64,000 bases of DNA. Origin: Sepiola atlantica (taxonomy: Eukaryota > Mollusca > Cephalopoda > Sepiida > Sepiolidae). The DNA lies in NCBI GenBank assembly GCA_963556195.1, contig OY744529.1:59768080-59832079 (forward strand), read 5' to 3'. Under the pieces are notes generated by a model, which did no database searches, was not told the DNA's origin, and saw only the letters and a list, made by a program, of their open reading frames with translations. Below, piece after piece: positions 10,900-21,954 of the stretch (its first letter is position 1; each line of letters opens with the position of its first letter). A program made the position numbers and the translations under genes.

Positions 10900-11017
10900 G
10901 CCTGGGAAAATTTAAGAACCCAAGAAACGCGCCATGTTTTTGTTTTACATACTTTTCAACATTTTGTGATCTGATTCGATTTGGAATTTTTTCAAGTAGT
11001 TCTCTTTTAATGTGAGC

Positions 11018-13296
11018 TTATCGTGATTCGGCATCAGTCAGTCTTTTGCTGGCAAATGCGACAGTTTTATTATTATTTATTAGTGTTGCACCTCGCCCTA
11101 ACATGCTTGCATCTACTTGTATCAGTGTCTTTGCATTTGGTTTGAAATAAGCTAAACAGGGGTATGTTTTGTCCCATTTATATTCAGCGTCCTTCTTGAG
11201 TAGTGATCTCAGTGGAGCTGTTTTGGAACTGAGTTCTGGTATGAAAGGACTCAAGTATTGAATCATACCTATGGATTGCTGGAGTTCTTCTCGGTTTGTA
11301 GGTGTCGGCTTTGTTTTAATCTTGTCGCATTTTTCTGGATCAGGATGGGTACCATTTTCATCCCAAATAAGACCACAAAATTTTATCTGTTTTTGTTATA
11401 TTTTACATTTTTTTTTATTAAAAGCAAGACCGTACCTTCGAGCTGTGTCCACTGTCCTTCTCAACCTTCTGTCGTGCTCTTTAACTGTTCTGCCGTATAT
11501 TCCAATATTGTCAGATATTCCAATGGCTCCTTCGCAATCTTCCAGCATGTGGTCCATTATTTGCTGGTATATATCCTGCGACATTTTTAGACCTAACATA
11601 CATCTTCAATATCTATACCTTCCAAATGTGGTATTGAAACATGTGAGCAGGCTCGATACTTCACCAGGGCGTATTGCCCAGTAACTATGCTTTGCATTTA
11701 ATTTTGTAAAATGCTTAGCATCAGCTAGTTTATGAGAAATTTCTTCCGGGGTAGAGATTTTGCGATGTGTTCTTTTAAGGCACTTGTGCAGTGGTTTGAG
11801 ATTCAAACATATTCGCAACTCACCACTTAGTAGTAGAAAGAATACTACATACGATTGCATCCACCCAATCTGTTTGTTTACCTTTTTGATAACATCCATG
11901 TTTTCCATTTTATTTAGCTCTTTCTTCAATTCGTCTCTCAAGTGTACTGGATATTTTCTTGGTGTTGCATTCTCCACGACGTATATTTTTTGTTTGCCTG
12001 GGCAGCTTCCGATACTTTGAAATATTTCAGTCTTCTTCTATGCTTTCCATTGGCTTTTTTTCATCAAGTGTTATTTACACTACAGTTGAATTGTACCAAC
12101 CGCAATTGTCTGCACGGTCTTAGGTCCAATATTGCTGTGTCGTTCTCGCATACAAAACATTTTGCTCTAATGATTGGTGAATATTTGTGTTTGATTTGTA
12201 ATATTATTGAGCCATATTGTGGTATTTTCGTGCCGTTTACTGTCGATAGGGTAGTTTTCTCCCTTTTTACATTACTTGTTTTTGTGTTTTCGACAATGTT
12301 TTAGGGGTGCATTTTTTAATAAATTCTGAGTGGTATTATGTTCCCATTTGCTTCAGTGTCTACTTTGATTTTTATTTTGTGCTTTGCTTTTTCCGAATCC
12401 TCACAATCTATATTAGTGAATATTTTCTTCTCTGTTGTCACTGTTCTCTTTATTTACGCTTCACAGGTATTAGTCCTCTTCTTGATCAAATCCGTTCTCT
12501 GCTATGTGTTTACATTTTTCTTTTAAGCATTTAGCTTTCTATATCTGTTGAGTGAACTCGGATTTCTGGTTCTATACGAAATTCCTTGTCTCATTTAATG
12601 TGGATTATGTTTTCTGTTTTGTCATATGTGTGTGTTAGTGAGACAATAACTTTCAAAATGGTGTAAGCCCTGGCATCTTCTGCACTCTTTGCTATAGGTA
12701 TAGCAGTCTTCTTTCCTTTTTCCGTGTCTTCTTCCACACCTTGTACAATGTTTGATATTTATTACCTCGTGATACATTCGAGTTTTCATTTCGCTGACAT
12801 CCTTATAACGCGTGTTATCTTTTATAGTAGCTTCGTATGCCCTCATGCTATCTTCAGTGTGAGATTCAGTTTACTCATAAGATTTCTCTTTTAGTCTGTA
12901 CACTTCAATCTTTTTTTAAATTTGTTCTAGCATTCTGTCATCCTTATTAGTCCCAAATTCATATATATCTGCTTTTGTCTGCAGTCTGACACAATATTCA
13001 TCAATTGTTTCTTCATTCTGTTGGAGTGAAGTAAACTCTAGACGTTCAACCCATTTGTTTGGTTTTTGAATCATCTGTTTCAAAAATTTTAAACATGTTT
13101 TCCGTTTTTTCTTTTTGTTCGGTTGTAAGCAAAGCATTTTTTTTATAACTTCTCGGCCCTTTTGTCCTGTGTTCAATAAAGTGTAATTGTGCTTTAATTT
13201 TTCCTACGACACACAGTCAACCCATTCAGTGAATGCTTCATGCTTATTTTTGTTTGCTTAACCTCGTGTTTGCAACGGAATATTTGAAACCGCCAT
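11018..13296 (-). pseudogene. Ty3/Gypsy gag-pol, decayed, minus strand
   Basis: Reading from 13,296 downward: an ATG opens a gag with AFTEWVDCVS and FTSLQQNEETIDEYCVRLQ (capsid region), then a zinc knuckle CTRCGRRHGKRKEDC...CRRCQGLHHFESYC at 12,700. RT begins near 11,980 with ATPRKYPVHLRDELKKELNK, then RICLNLKPLHK and FTKLNAKHSYWA. The RT active site reads ISDNIGIYG, so the second aspartate of the YxDD box is lost. The RT thumb and RNase H start (LIQVDASMLGRGATL) end at 11,018. Integrase is missing. Frameshifts and stops separate the blocks. The order gag-RT-RNase H and the motif set identify Ty3/Gypsy with high confidence. LTRs were not found. Confidence 0.85.
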
Positions 13297-13839
13297 TTTT
13301 TTTAGAGGGAAAAGTTTTTCACGTGTTTATCGCGATGTACTCACTTTTGTGATGCTTTTCTATTCACTTTTTTTCTTGCTGAGGATTTTATAATACATGT
13401 CATTTACCGCTGTCACCATGTAATGGTTTATACTTGGTCAGATAAGAAGTAATACACACACACACATTATGATTCTATATTTTTTATTCGCCATATTGGT
13501 TTTAACTAGATAAAAGTTCAAGGGAAGTAATCCTCAATCTTGTCACACTACCAGTAACATTAAAATTGATAGATCATAATAACGAACTTAGGTACAAAAT
13601 TGCACCGTAAAAAATGGCACGATTTGATAAATAGGAAAAAATTGCACGTGAAAAATATAGATGTAAATCTCACAATTAGTTTATTAAAACAATGGATAGA
13701 ATAATTAAAGAGGAAACATAAAGAAGTTTTCCAAATTAAAAAAAAAGTGTATCTACATCATTTAAAAGTGGATGAGAACCCTCAGCTAAATCACCTTAAC
13801 TCCACCCACAAAAAATGAGATATTACTTTTTTTAGGTGA
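13297..13839. other. No recognisable gene
   Basis: AT-rich sequence upstream of the Gypsy gag. I looked for a primer binding site or LTR end and did not see one. Confidence 0.45.
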
Positions 13840-14345
13840 TTACGTGTTAAAATTCTGAAAAACCTGGGGTAAGAAAACTCAATTAATTTAGAATTTAGAA
13901 TGGGGGATCAGTTTCAAATATAAATTTAACGTAAAATGATCACTCATTTCCGAGCCAGTGTCTAACCAAATAACGTATTAAGGACATATAACCAGATTTT
14001 TTCAATATTTTGGTTAAGGGAGAAAAATATTTTGTGTTTTTTTTTTTTTGAGGGGGGGGATTAAAAAACAATTCTCCCTTAACCATAACACTAACCCTAA
14101 ATCCGGGAGGCAACAGCCCCCCCCCCCAAAAAAAAAACAAAAACAAAAGAACAACTATCCTACTTTAACACTACCATTTTCCCTAATTTCGGGTGTCGCC
14201 CCCCTCCCCCGCCCAGCCACGCCCAGCCACGCCCAGCCACGCCCAGCCCCGCCCCCCTCCCCCAAAATAAAAGTAACGCTTTTTTTACCCTACTACTAAC
14301 CTGGGTGGAAAAAAAAACAAGAAAAACCTGATTACATATAAGATT
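13840..14345. repeat. Dispersed repeat family with AGGTGATTACGTG box, plus G/C-rich runs
   Basis: Shares TTTAGGTGATTAC, TTAGAATTTAGAATGGGG and ACACTAACCCTAA segments with 34,380-34,900 and 38,850-40,020. It includes C and G homopolymers and a four-unit GCCCAGCCAC minisatellite at 14,212-14,250. Family identity unknown. Confidence 0.6.
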
Positions 14346-14659
14346 TAACACAACAACAAAAAAGAAACGTTAATGTTTTCGCAGTACAGTGTTGCAAATC
14401 ATGTGACCATTTATGCAACCAGGCCATCAGAATCCCGTCCTAAGACATCACGGATTTGAGGTGCTGGGCATGATGGAAACAGAAAATGAAAACTCTGAGA
14501 AAAAAAAGAAACATACAAAACAAAAACTAACCCAATCAAAAAATAATCCAGTCGAATTGTTGCGGTGTAAAAGCAAATCTTAATGAATTGCTCTTATTAC
14601 TGACGCAGAAATCTCCCACAATTATTTGTTTCCAAGTTTTTCCTCTACAAAACAGCTAA

Positions 14660-14925
14660 ACCAAACACTATGAATTAATACTTAAACATATAACGAACTT
14701 AAAGCATAAAAACTTTTACCAAAATGACCAGATTCGGTATTAAATAACCCGAAAGGGTTGATATGCCGTAAAACAAAACAATCAAACCAAACACCATGAA
14801 TAAACATTTGAATATATAAAGAACTTGAAGCATAAAAACTTTTACCAAAATGACCAGATTCGGCATTAAATAACTCGAAAATGGTTGATATGCCGTAAAA
14901 CAGAACAACCAAACCGAACCTATTT
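14660..14925 (-). repeat. Dispersed ~120-bp repeat, tandem dimer
   Basis: Two head-to-tail copies of the unit seen at 395-548: GTTTTACGGCATATCAACC, GAATCTGGTCATTTTGG, AAAAGTTTTTATGCTT. The dimer gives repeated short open frames on the minus strand that are shadows of the repeat. Confidence 0.85.
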
Positions 14926-14983
14926 TACTAAATTACTGGGAAACCACCTGAGAAAAATAGAAAGATATACTCGTGTAATCTAC

Positions 14984-15582
14984 CATTGCCACCGAGAGTT
15001 GACAAGGCCAAGCAACTAACTTCTTGCTCCCCTCTGACGTCACTGCATTGCAAATTTCAAAGTCTGAATTACTTACGGTTGATTGGGTTAGAAGTTTAAA
15101 TAATGGTAATTCATAATTCAGTTTTTTGCAGTATTTGATCGTGAATTATTATTTTCTTTAAATTTATATTGAATAAAGATCAGTTTCAGGATAAATCGAA
15201 TCGTGTTCCTTTCTTTACTTTTTTTACATGCAATTTTTAAAGTTTTCTAATGCTTTGTTTTAAATATTTACAATATCGTATGGTCAACATGTTTTGATAT
15301 TTTGGATAACTTTAGTAAAGGTGTTTTTTGTTTACAATAAATAATACATTTGCACCAAGCTTTATAATAAAGTAATGGATTTATTATATTCCGTGATCAT
15401 TAATTAATAAATACTGAAAATTTCATTAAAATTGGTTGATTTCCTGGATTTTGATGGATTATTTAGTGAATGAAGAAGTCGAAATGCCTTCTTATTGTTA
15501 TTACGACGGCCATTGTTTTGACACGCAATGCAGTGACGTCATTTTCTAGCCAACCGGCCTGTAGTAACTCTCGGTGGTCACG
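14984..15582. mobile_element. Foldback DNA element with ~70-bp TIRs and 7-bp direct flanks
   Basis: Inverted ends at 14,984-15,055 and 15,520-15,582 share CCACCGAGAGTT and GACGTCACTGCATTGC. The heptamer AATCTAC stands just outside both ends (14,977-14,983 and 15,583-15,589), as expected for a target duplication. There is no transposase inside. The family is undetermined; 7-bp duplications do not fit Tc1/mariner (TA). Confidence 0.65.
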
Positions 15583-15722
15583 AATCTACGCCCTCCCCAC
15601 ACACATGTATTTGTTCGAAAATATATGCACACATAACACGGGATTTTACGGTATCCGAAAATTTAAAAAAACTACAACAACTATAACTAAATTTGAAATT
15701 TGAAAAGAATCGGAATGGGAAT

Positions 15723-15932
15723 TTTAGTGTTCAGTCAGATTTGCCTCCCTTTGCAATTCGGAAGTTAAGAAACCTACCGCATTGGGAATTCCGGAAATAA
15801 AGAGAACGCCCGAGAAAAATTCAGCAGTTTAATTCCGGCGCGAAATGTAAACACACGTATATCTCTTCGTCTTCGTCTTTCCTTCTTTTTACCTTTTATG
15901 TCAGCCTCGTGAGTCGAGTCTACAACATTACA
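15723..15932 (+). repeat. 5' LTR
   Basis: Shares with 17,999-18,184 the start TTTAGTGTTCAGTCAG, then ATTCCGGAAATAAAGAGAAC, AAACACACGTATATCTCTTC and the end CATTACA. It contains an extra ~28 bp around 15,812-15,840 absent from the 3' copy, and several substitutions. The start could instead be placed at TGTTCAG (15,728), but the GGAAT duplication favours TTTAG. Confidence 0.85.
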
Positions 15933-15934
15933 TC

Positions 15935-15952
15935 TGGCGACGACAACGACGA
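15935..15952 (+). promoter_or_regulatory. Primer binding site, tRNA-Ser-like
   Basis: Two bases after the LTR comes TGGCGACGACAACGACGA. TGG pairs with a tRNA CCA end, and TGGCGACGA fits the 3' end of animal tRNA-Ser(GCT); the following bases diverge. The Gypsy at 59.9-63.1 kb has TGGCGACGAGGAA in the same place. Confidence 0.7.
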
Positions 15953-16035
15953 CGAGAATTTAAGTGACGAGCTCACGTTCTTTACCACATAAAAAGAGGG
16001 AATCTGCACGAGATTTTATTTCGCCAAAAAGAAGT

Positions 16036-16910
16036 ATGGTTAACAACTTGCTCGTTTTTCACAATTTCAGCGTCCACGTCGACCAAAATACAATTGGCAT
16101 TCGCTGTCAAAAGTGGATAAATAAATTGGAAACCCTTTTTATTGCCTTAGACATCGATACTGACAAAAAAAAAAGCGACTCTTTTACGCTACGACGGAGA
16201 CGAAGTTTTCGACATTTTTCACAATTATACTGACAAACAAAAGGGCATTGGAGAAACCACTGAAGCGGAAATGGGACGGTAATATCAAAGCAAAATGCAA
16301 CAGTGAAGAAATCACTAAACGACCACTTCACGTCTCAAAAAATCACATCGTACGAAATTTTCAAATTTTGACGCGCGATGCAATCCAGATGAAAACTTGG
16401 ATTCATATCATGACAAACTAAGAACTCTAGCATCCACATGTCAACTCTGTGATACAGACTGGAAAATATTGGCCCAGATACTGTACGGCTGTTCGTGCTC
16501 TGAATTTATAAGAAGGCGCTAAGAGACAACTCCTCTACCCTGAAACAAATACTAGACGAAGCCAGAGCCATTGAACTTGCTAACACACGAGTTGCAGCCA
16601 TGGAACGAAGAGAAGTTCATGCACTTTCGTCCTACAGAAACAACGAAACCACAATCGATACACACGCAGAAACGAAGTGAGTAAAGGTACAAACAACTGA
16701 AACAGCGGACGTCATAACGGATACACACAAAATAGTAGCTGCGATATAACCCCGATGCCCCGACCACATGAGAGACAAAATAAAGATGGCGGACAGGCCT
16801 GCCACTACTGCGGATATTCGGCAACACACGTGTCGTGTTCCACCAAGGGGCAGGAGAGTAAGAACTGCCTTAAAAAGAATCACTTTGCTCGAGTCTGCAA
16901 TTTCAAACCG
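16036..16910 (+). pseudogene. Gypsy-type gag, frameshifted
   Basis: Starts at ATG 16,036 with FHNFSVHVDQNTIGIRC and QKWINKLETLFIALDI. At an A-run near 16,170 the frame shifts to LLRYDGDEVFDIFHNYTDKQ, then a stop at 16,280. It resumes as NLDSYHDKLRTLASTCQLC, ILAQILYGCSCSEFI and LDEARAIELANTRVAAMERR. The last frame (from 16,755) carries the nucleocapsid knuckle: CHYCG, H, C, then SKNCLKKNHFARVC, where the first cysteine of the second knuckle is replaced by serine. Gag packages element RNA. The order and motifs are typical of animal Gypsy gag. From residue CNFKP the frame passes without a stop into the captured segment. Confidence 0.85.
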
Positions 16911-17830
16911 GTATACAAACAAAAAGTGAAGTATTTAATGTATGAACATCAAAACAACATTGCCACGTTGAAATTGGGCGAAGAGGACAACCGAAGTCAG
17001 GAGATGGAATTATGCAAAGACAAACGGAATCTCGAAGTAAAACTGAAAGAAAAAAAACTGTCGCATCAAAATACAATCAAAACTCTCAAATTGAAAAGTG
17101 ATGAAGACATGATGAATTTACAAAATGCATTTGAATGCCAAGTCAAAGAGAGTGAATCAACATTCGAAAAGGAAATGAAGGCTTTACGAGATGAACTTGA
17201 GCTGAAACGTAAATCCATGAAATTGAAGAGAGGAAGAACAGGCAAATAAACACGTTAATGAAGAATCACGAGAAAGCGTTCAGTGACATCAAGAATTACT
17301 ACAATAATATTACGCTCATCAACTTTGGGTTGATTAACGTTCTCAAGGAGCAGGTAGATATTAAGAAAAAAGAAGAACGAATGGAAAATACAACGGTTAA
17401 TCTTACAACCGAGAACAAACGATTAGTTGGGCCTCTCCAACGCACTGGAAAGAAGTGGGCGAACTTCGAAAATCTTTGGCCACTTATGAGAAGAATAAAC
17501 AGTTTTAAAATGACCAATGCCCGTGTAAAGATAACAATAGATGAACTATAAACTCTTAAATGTAAACATGAAGTGCTTGAGCAAGATTTTGAGATAATCT
17601 AAGAGGAACGTGGTGAACTGTACAGTTGGTTTATGAAGTCCAACAAAAAAGCAATTTCAAAAATATTCTTTTGGAGAAAAAGTATCTCACGCTAGGTGAA
17701 TTGCCCGAACAGAAAGAATATCAACTTAACACAATGTTCTCTTGCTCCATATTGACCCGTCCACTCTCAACATGATCACTCGAAAATAGGAGGAAGTGTT
17801 ATTGTCAAAAAGTACACTACATTTACACAC
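16911..17830 (+). pseudogene. GAS8: Captured GAS8/DRC4 coding sequence, intronless and decayed
   Basis: In frame with the gag knuckle the sequence continues VYKQKVKYLMYEHQNN, then a coiled coil with FECQVKESESTFEKEMKALR and DELELKRKS. After a one-base slip near 17,213 it reads IHEIEERKNRQINTLMKNH, AFSDIKNYYNNITLINF, LINVLKEQ and ENKRLVGPLQ. A stop at 17,549 precedes LKCKHEVLEQDFEII and EERGELY; the match fades after LDPSTLNMITRK and EEVLLSK near 17,815. This block order is that of animal GAS8 (DRC4, trypanin family), a coiled-coil subunit of the nexin-dynein regulatory complex in motile cilia. It covers roughly the central and C-terminal part; the N-terminus is replaced by gag. About 900 nt without introns implies capture from mRNA. 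The recognition is from memory of the vertebrate protein, yet the run of shared motifs is too long for chance. Confidence 0.88.
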
Positions 17831-17986
17831 CTATAAACTGTTCAAGGACTATATCTTCTACCTACTACATGAATATATACCATAGTAGTAGTAAAGAAAA
17901 TGGACTGTCCCACCTCCGCCCCCTTTTTTCCTTATCATGCATATAATACACACATACATGAACTCTATACATTCATGTTTTATTAA

Positions 17987-17998
17987 GGACAGGAGAGG
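17987..17998 (+). promoter_or_regulatory. Polypurine tract
   Basis: GGACAGGAGAGG lies directly against the 3' LTR start, the position of the plus-strand primer in LTR retrotransposons. Confidence 0.75.
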
Positions 17999-18184
17999 TT
18001 TAGTGTTCAGTCAGATTTGCCTCCCTTTGCAATTCGGAGGTTAAAAAAACGACCATGCGCATTGAGTATTCCGGAAATAAAGAGAACGTCCGCGAAATGT
18101 AAACACACGTATATCTCTTCGTCTTGTTCTTTCTTTCTGTTCACCTTTGGTTTCGGCCTCGCGAGCCGAGTCTACGACATTACA
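17999..18184 (+). repeat. 3' LTR
   Basis: Second copy of the LTR; see the 5' LTR for shared blocks. It differs by a missing ~28-bp stretch and scattered substitutions, so the insertion is not recent. Confidence 0.85.
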
Positions 18185-18323
18185 GGAATCGGTAATTGTA
18201 TCGGAATCTGGAAAAATATTGGAATCGTCTTACGTGTATATATGCGCAAGCGTCAAAAATTAGGTCACCTTCTACATATACGAATACATCCCGGCCTTCG
18301 GGCTAGGATCAAAGTATAGTATC

Positions 18324-18374
<51 letters not shown>
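18185..18374. repeat. GGAATCGG-rich array remnant and (TA)n
   Basis: GGAATCGG-like words at 18,185-18,230 continue the array that lies before the 5' LTR at 15,702-15,722. A (TA)n run occupies 18,327-18,374. A related ATTCCGAT array is found at 57,538-57,665. Confidence 0.65.
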
Positions 18375-18383
<9 letters not shown>

Positions 18384-21204
18384 ACATTAAATAATTCGAA
18401 CGATTGGAGATATTTTAAGTAGGGTGGGCTCTAGCATAAATATGATATTGTGGTGACTGCTAATGCATCTTGTTAAGAGTAGGATAGACAGAAGATGACC
18501 ACAGAACTCCCCACTTCCCATACTTTTGATGGCCTTGTGCCTAATCTGTTAAAATTATATTATATTCTTTCAAAGTATAGCATCTGTTTGTTTTCAGTCA
18601 GGGGGAGAAATCCTTGTAGGCTCATCTATATTTTTGTTCAAATCCCGAGTGCCTCTTTTAGGGGGGAAGCTGGATTTTACCCGCACTAAAAAACAATTAT
18701 GTGTCAAATTTTGCCCCCGTTGGGAGGCAAATAAGTATATCTTTATAGAACGAATTGTATGCCGACTTATATGTAGCATATCTTCTCGGCCATGTTGAGC
18801 TTTACTCTCTTTGAACAATTCAAATGGTGTAGATGTCCGTAATAGCCAAACACTTGTGCACACTCGTATTTTTGATGAAGAAAAACATTGAGGAAAACCA
18901 TCGTTTTGAAAAGTGACGTCATCGAGTATTACAAAGAAACACACGTGATTAAAGCTTCAAGTGTCTACATCTGCGGTCCGTCCTTAAAATGAAATAAAAA
19001 CGAAACACTCGTGTCTTTCTGCATATACGACAACTGGAAGTTGTTACTTATCTATCTCACATACATGTCTCAAACATATTAAATTGTTGTTCTATCTCTC
19101 CCCCCCTCTCTCCCCCTCTCTCTCTCTCTCTTACTCTTTCACTTTCTCTCACCCTCTTTCTATCATTCATGTACACACTTTTGCAATTGTCTCAATATAA
19201 TTCAAAAGACAAAAAAGAACCACATCATTCAACGCAGCCAGTCGAGTAATTTGACTTAGATTAAATGTTCTTTGTGCTGTTTTACTTGGAAGTGACAGCC
19301 AAGCCTATGGGCGTCCACACTTTTTCAGCTTGCAAACTACTTCCAGAATAACCAAGTCAAAATGATCTACCTACATTTAAAAAGAAAAGCTAAACATATT
19401 TATTTATACACTAGCAAGTTTACTCAGCGTTGTCTGGGCGCAAACCGACCTAAGATGCCTCATTCGATCCCGGGCAACATCCAGTATCTCTGTTAGTGTT
19501 TTTATTTAAGATTTTCAATGTTTTTTTTAAAATCTGTTCAAGAGACGATTTTCTCTGCTATTTTGTCAATTTTTTAACTTAAATTCCGAATCGACCTCGA
19601 GGTGAACATCTTAAAATCTTTTAAAAAATGCTTAATTCTTGTTTATTTTCTTTTGAATCTGAAATATTGATGTTTTGGTACAAAAAAATATCAAATTAGA
19701 ATCGTATAAGAAAATGAAGTTGATTTAGTCTGGACACCGCGTTTCTTACAAAAACAGTTGTAAAACGGCAAATGGCTTTAATAAATACTGGATAATTCGT
19801 TTTTATTTAATTATTTTAACTCTTAAAAAAACATTAAAAATTATGTAAATGTTTAAACAATTTTTACTGCATTATTCACTCAGATATTCTTTGTTTAATT
19901 TTGTTTTTGTTTTATGAAACGAAGACATTCTATTAAAAAAAATGAATTTCGTTTCTTACGTTCAAATATATTTCAGTTATTTTATGGAACTAATACGATA
20001 ATACGATAATTGCCATAAGTGACCCCAGATGGAATCGAAGGAAAATTTCAATGGTGTTTTTAGATTCTGTGAAAAATTTAATCTGGATGTACCATAGAAA
20101 TGGAAATTCGTCCAAGGCTTCTATCTCGTCTTGCAAAGCCATTACTAGAGGCGAGAAGACATATATACAACTTGTTTCGGTGACCTCTCAAACGGAACTT
20201 TTTATATTTCACGGAAACCCGCTTAGGCAAAAACGGAAATAGCCGTCTACGCAAAGAATGTTCTTATCGCCCAACGTATCACTACGTGAGTGATAAGATG
20301 TCAATGTGTTCTTACCGAACCACGTACTAATCACTCCGCAAGTGAGAACATGTAAGTGCAAGAGAAAATAGATCCTAATTATGTAACTGCTACACATCCA
20401 TACATTTCTTTTCTATAAATATAAAAGAAAATTTGAATGTCATGCGATCTACCTGCACTATCATTGTGATCGACTTGTTGATCATGATTAACGTGTGCAA
20501 CACCTTAGACCAAAACCACCAAAATCCTAATCCTAATCCATTGGCGTGCAGAGGTTTGGTGATGCCCGGGGTCAACTCATTGATTGTATATACTAAAGAC
20601 TCGAGTATAAGTCCTAGTACTCAGAAATATTCAGAAGAAGGGAGATAGTTTGAATATGTGGACACAGATGAAACATGAACTAAACACTTTATTCGATTTA
20701 AATCAAGCAAATTTATTCAGTTATTTTCCTCAAATGATACCTCCTGTCAGAAAACACTTGAACTACTTCAATTTTTAGATCAGCTATGATAATGCTTATT
20801 AATGCTAGGTTGGTCAATCACTTCTGTAACATTTCAGACAGAAGATATGTTTTTATTAATTTTAGTTGAGGAAACACAGGAACAAACATCCACGTCTGCT
20901 TGTTGCTTTTGATGGATGCTCTGCATACGTCATGTGCATGCGTCTGTGGGCACAATTTTCTTCTGGGTGAAAAAGAAAAACATTGTTACAGGTAGAAAGG
21001 ACTGTAGTTCAGTGAGCCTCCAAAATTTGATTTATCACTGTTTAAATTTCAAAATCTTATTTCCTTCTCTGATTGGATGCTCCCCACCCCAATTTGGATG
21101 CCAGGGCCTCTGCATGCCATTGTCTCCATTGCATATACTTTGAGACTTTTACTATTTATATTACTCGAGTGGCTTTTGGCCTTCATAAGTGGTGCCATCT
21201 CTAT
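18375..21204. other. Spacer without recognised genes
   Basis: Holds a CT-rich stretch (19,095-19,160), a CTAGC...CAGCGTTGTCTGGGC motif at 19,410-19,450 similar to ends seen at 46,632 and 59,590, and a few CCTAAT words near 20,525. A 116-codon minus-strand frame (18,594-18,944) has no recognisable domain and is not called. Confidence 0.45.
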
Positions 21205-21900
21205 CTTTATACAGTTAGATATGTTTATATGTTTATATATGTGTATGTACAGGATTAACTCCTAAACTGATTAACCGATAATTATGAGTTTTGGAACACA
21301 GATCCTAAGCGCAAGAGGTACAAATGCGAGCTAGAAAAATACCCGTCCTATGATGGGTAACATTAATTCCCTGAACAGAACAGTTTTACAACACTTTTAT
21401 GTCTCCTTACGAAGATTAAAATCAAGATATAATGATACTAACCCTTATTAAAATCCATTACATGGAAGAAGAAATTGAAATTCAGGAAATCTTGCCTAAT
21501 TGGTGTTTTATGAATATGGATTAAATTCAATGAAAATCTGAAATATTTGAATTTTCAAATGGGAGGTAATGCTCATTATTATATTAGGGTTTTTAGTCCT
21601 TTAAAATACTAAAAAAAAACTGCAATTTAGAGAATATTTATTAATTGATGTCTAATATCTATTGTTAAAATTTCACAACAATCGAAGATATGTGAATTTT
21701 CATGAAGGGCTTCCACTCACTTTTTACACCATTTGCATAAAACTAAATTAAACTAAACATAACCCAGATTATAACCCCTTACCCCTATCAGATGTGTTCC
21801 AAAATTTATAATGATCGGTTAATTAGTTTAAGAGTGATCATGTACATACAAAAATATAAAAATACAAAAATATAAACATTCCTAACTTTATATAAATCGA
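21205..21900. mobile_element. Inverted-terminus element, full-length copy
   Basis: Ends at 21,205-21,300 and 21,790-21,900 are inverted copies: TGTATGTACAGGATTAACTC, AACTGATTAACCGATAATTA and TTTTGGAACACA on one side and their complements on the other. The interior matches 9,850-10,373 and 56,150-56,300. There is no coding capacity. Termini contain T-rich degenerate stretches, so exact borders and target duplication are unclear. Confidence 0.7.
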
Positions 21901-21954
21901 AATGTGAGTTCGTCAACATTTGTTTCTCTAATGCCTTTGTCTTCTATACTTTCA

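Larger units (their letters stand above)
15723..18184 (+). mobile_element. Non-autonomous Ty3/Gypsy-type LTR element carrying captured GAS8/DRC4
   Basis: Complete LTR architecture: 5' LTR, primer binding site, gag, captured coding sequence, polypurine tract, 3' LTR. The pentamer GGAAT flanks it exactly (15,718-15,722 and 18,185-18,189). Both outer flanks belong to a GGAATCGG-rich array, which supports one insertion splitting a simple array, but also raises the chance of a fortuitous match. The element lacks RT, RNase H and integrase and would need a helper. Length about 2.46 kb. Confidence 0.85.

Noticed and set aside
11258..12534. Plus-strand hydrophobic frames resembling membrane proteins
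   Set aside because: Shadows of the minus-strand Gypsy gag-pol; Phe/Leu-rich because of its Lys/Asn/Glu codons.
14048..14351. Proline- and glycine-rich frames
   Set aside because: Produced by C/G homopolymers and a GCCCAGCCAC minisatellite.
18594..18944. 116-codon minus-strand frame
   Set aside because: No recognisable motif, no repeat partner and no splice context.
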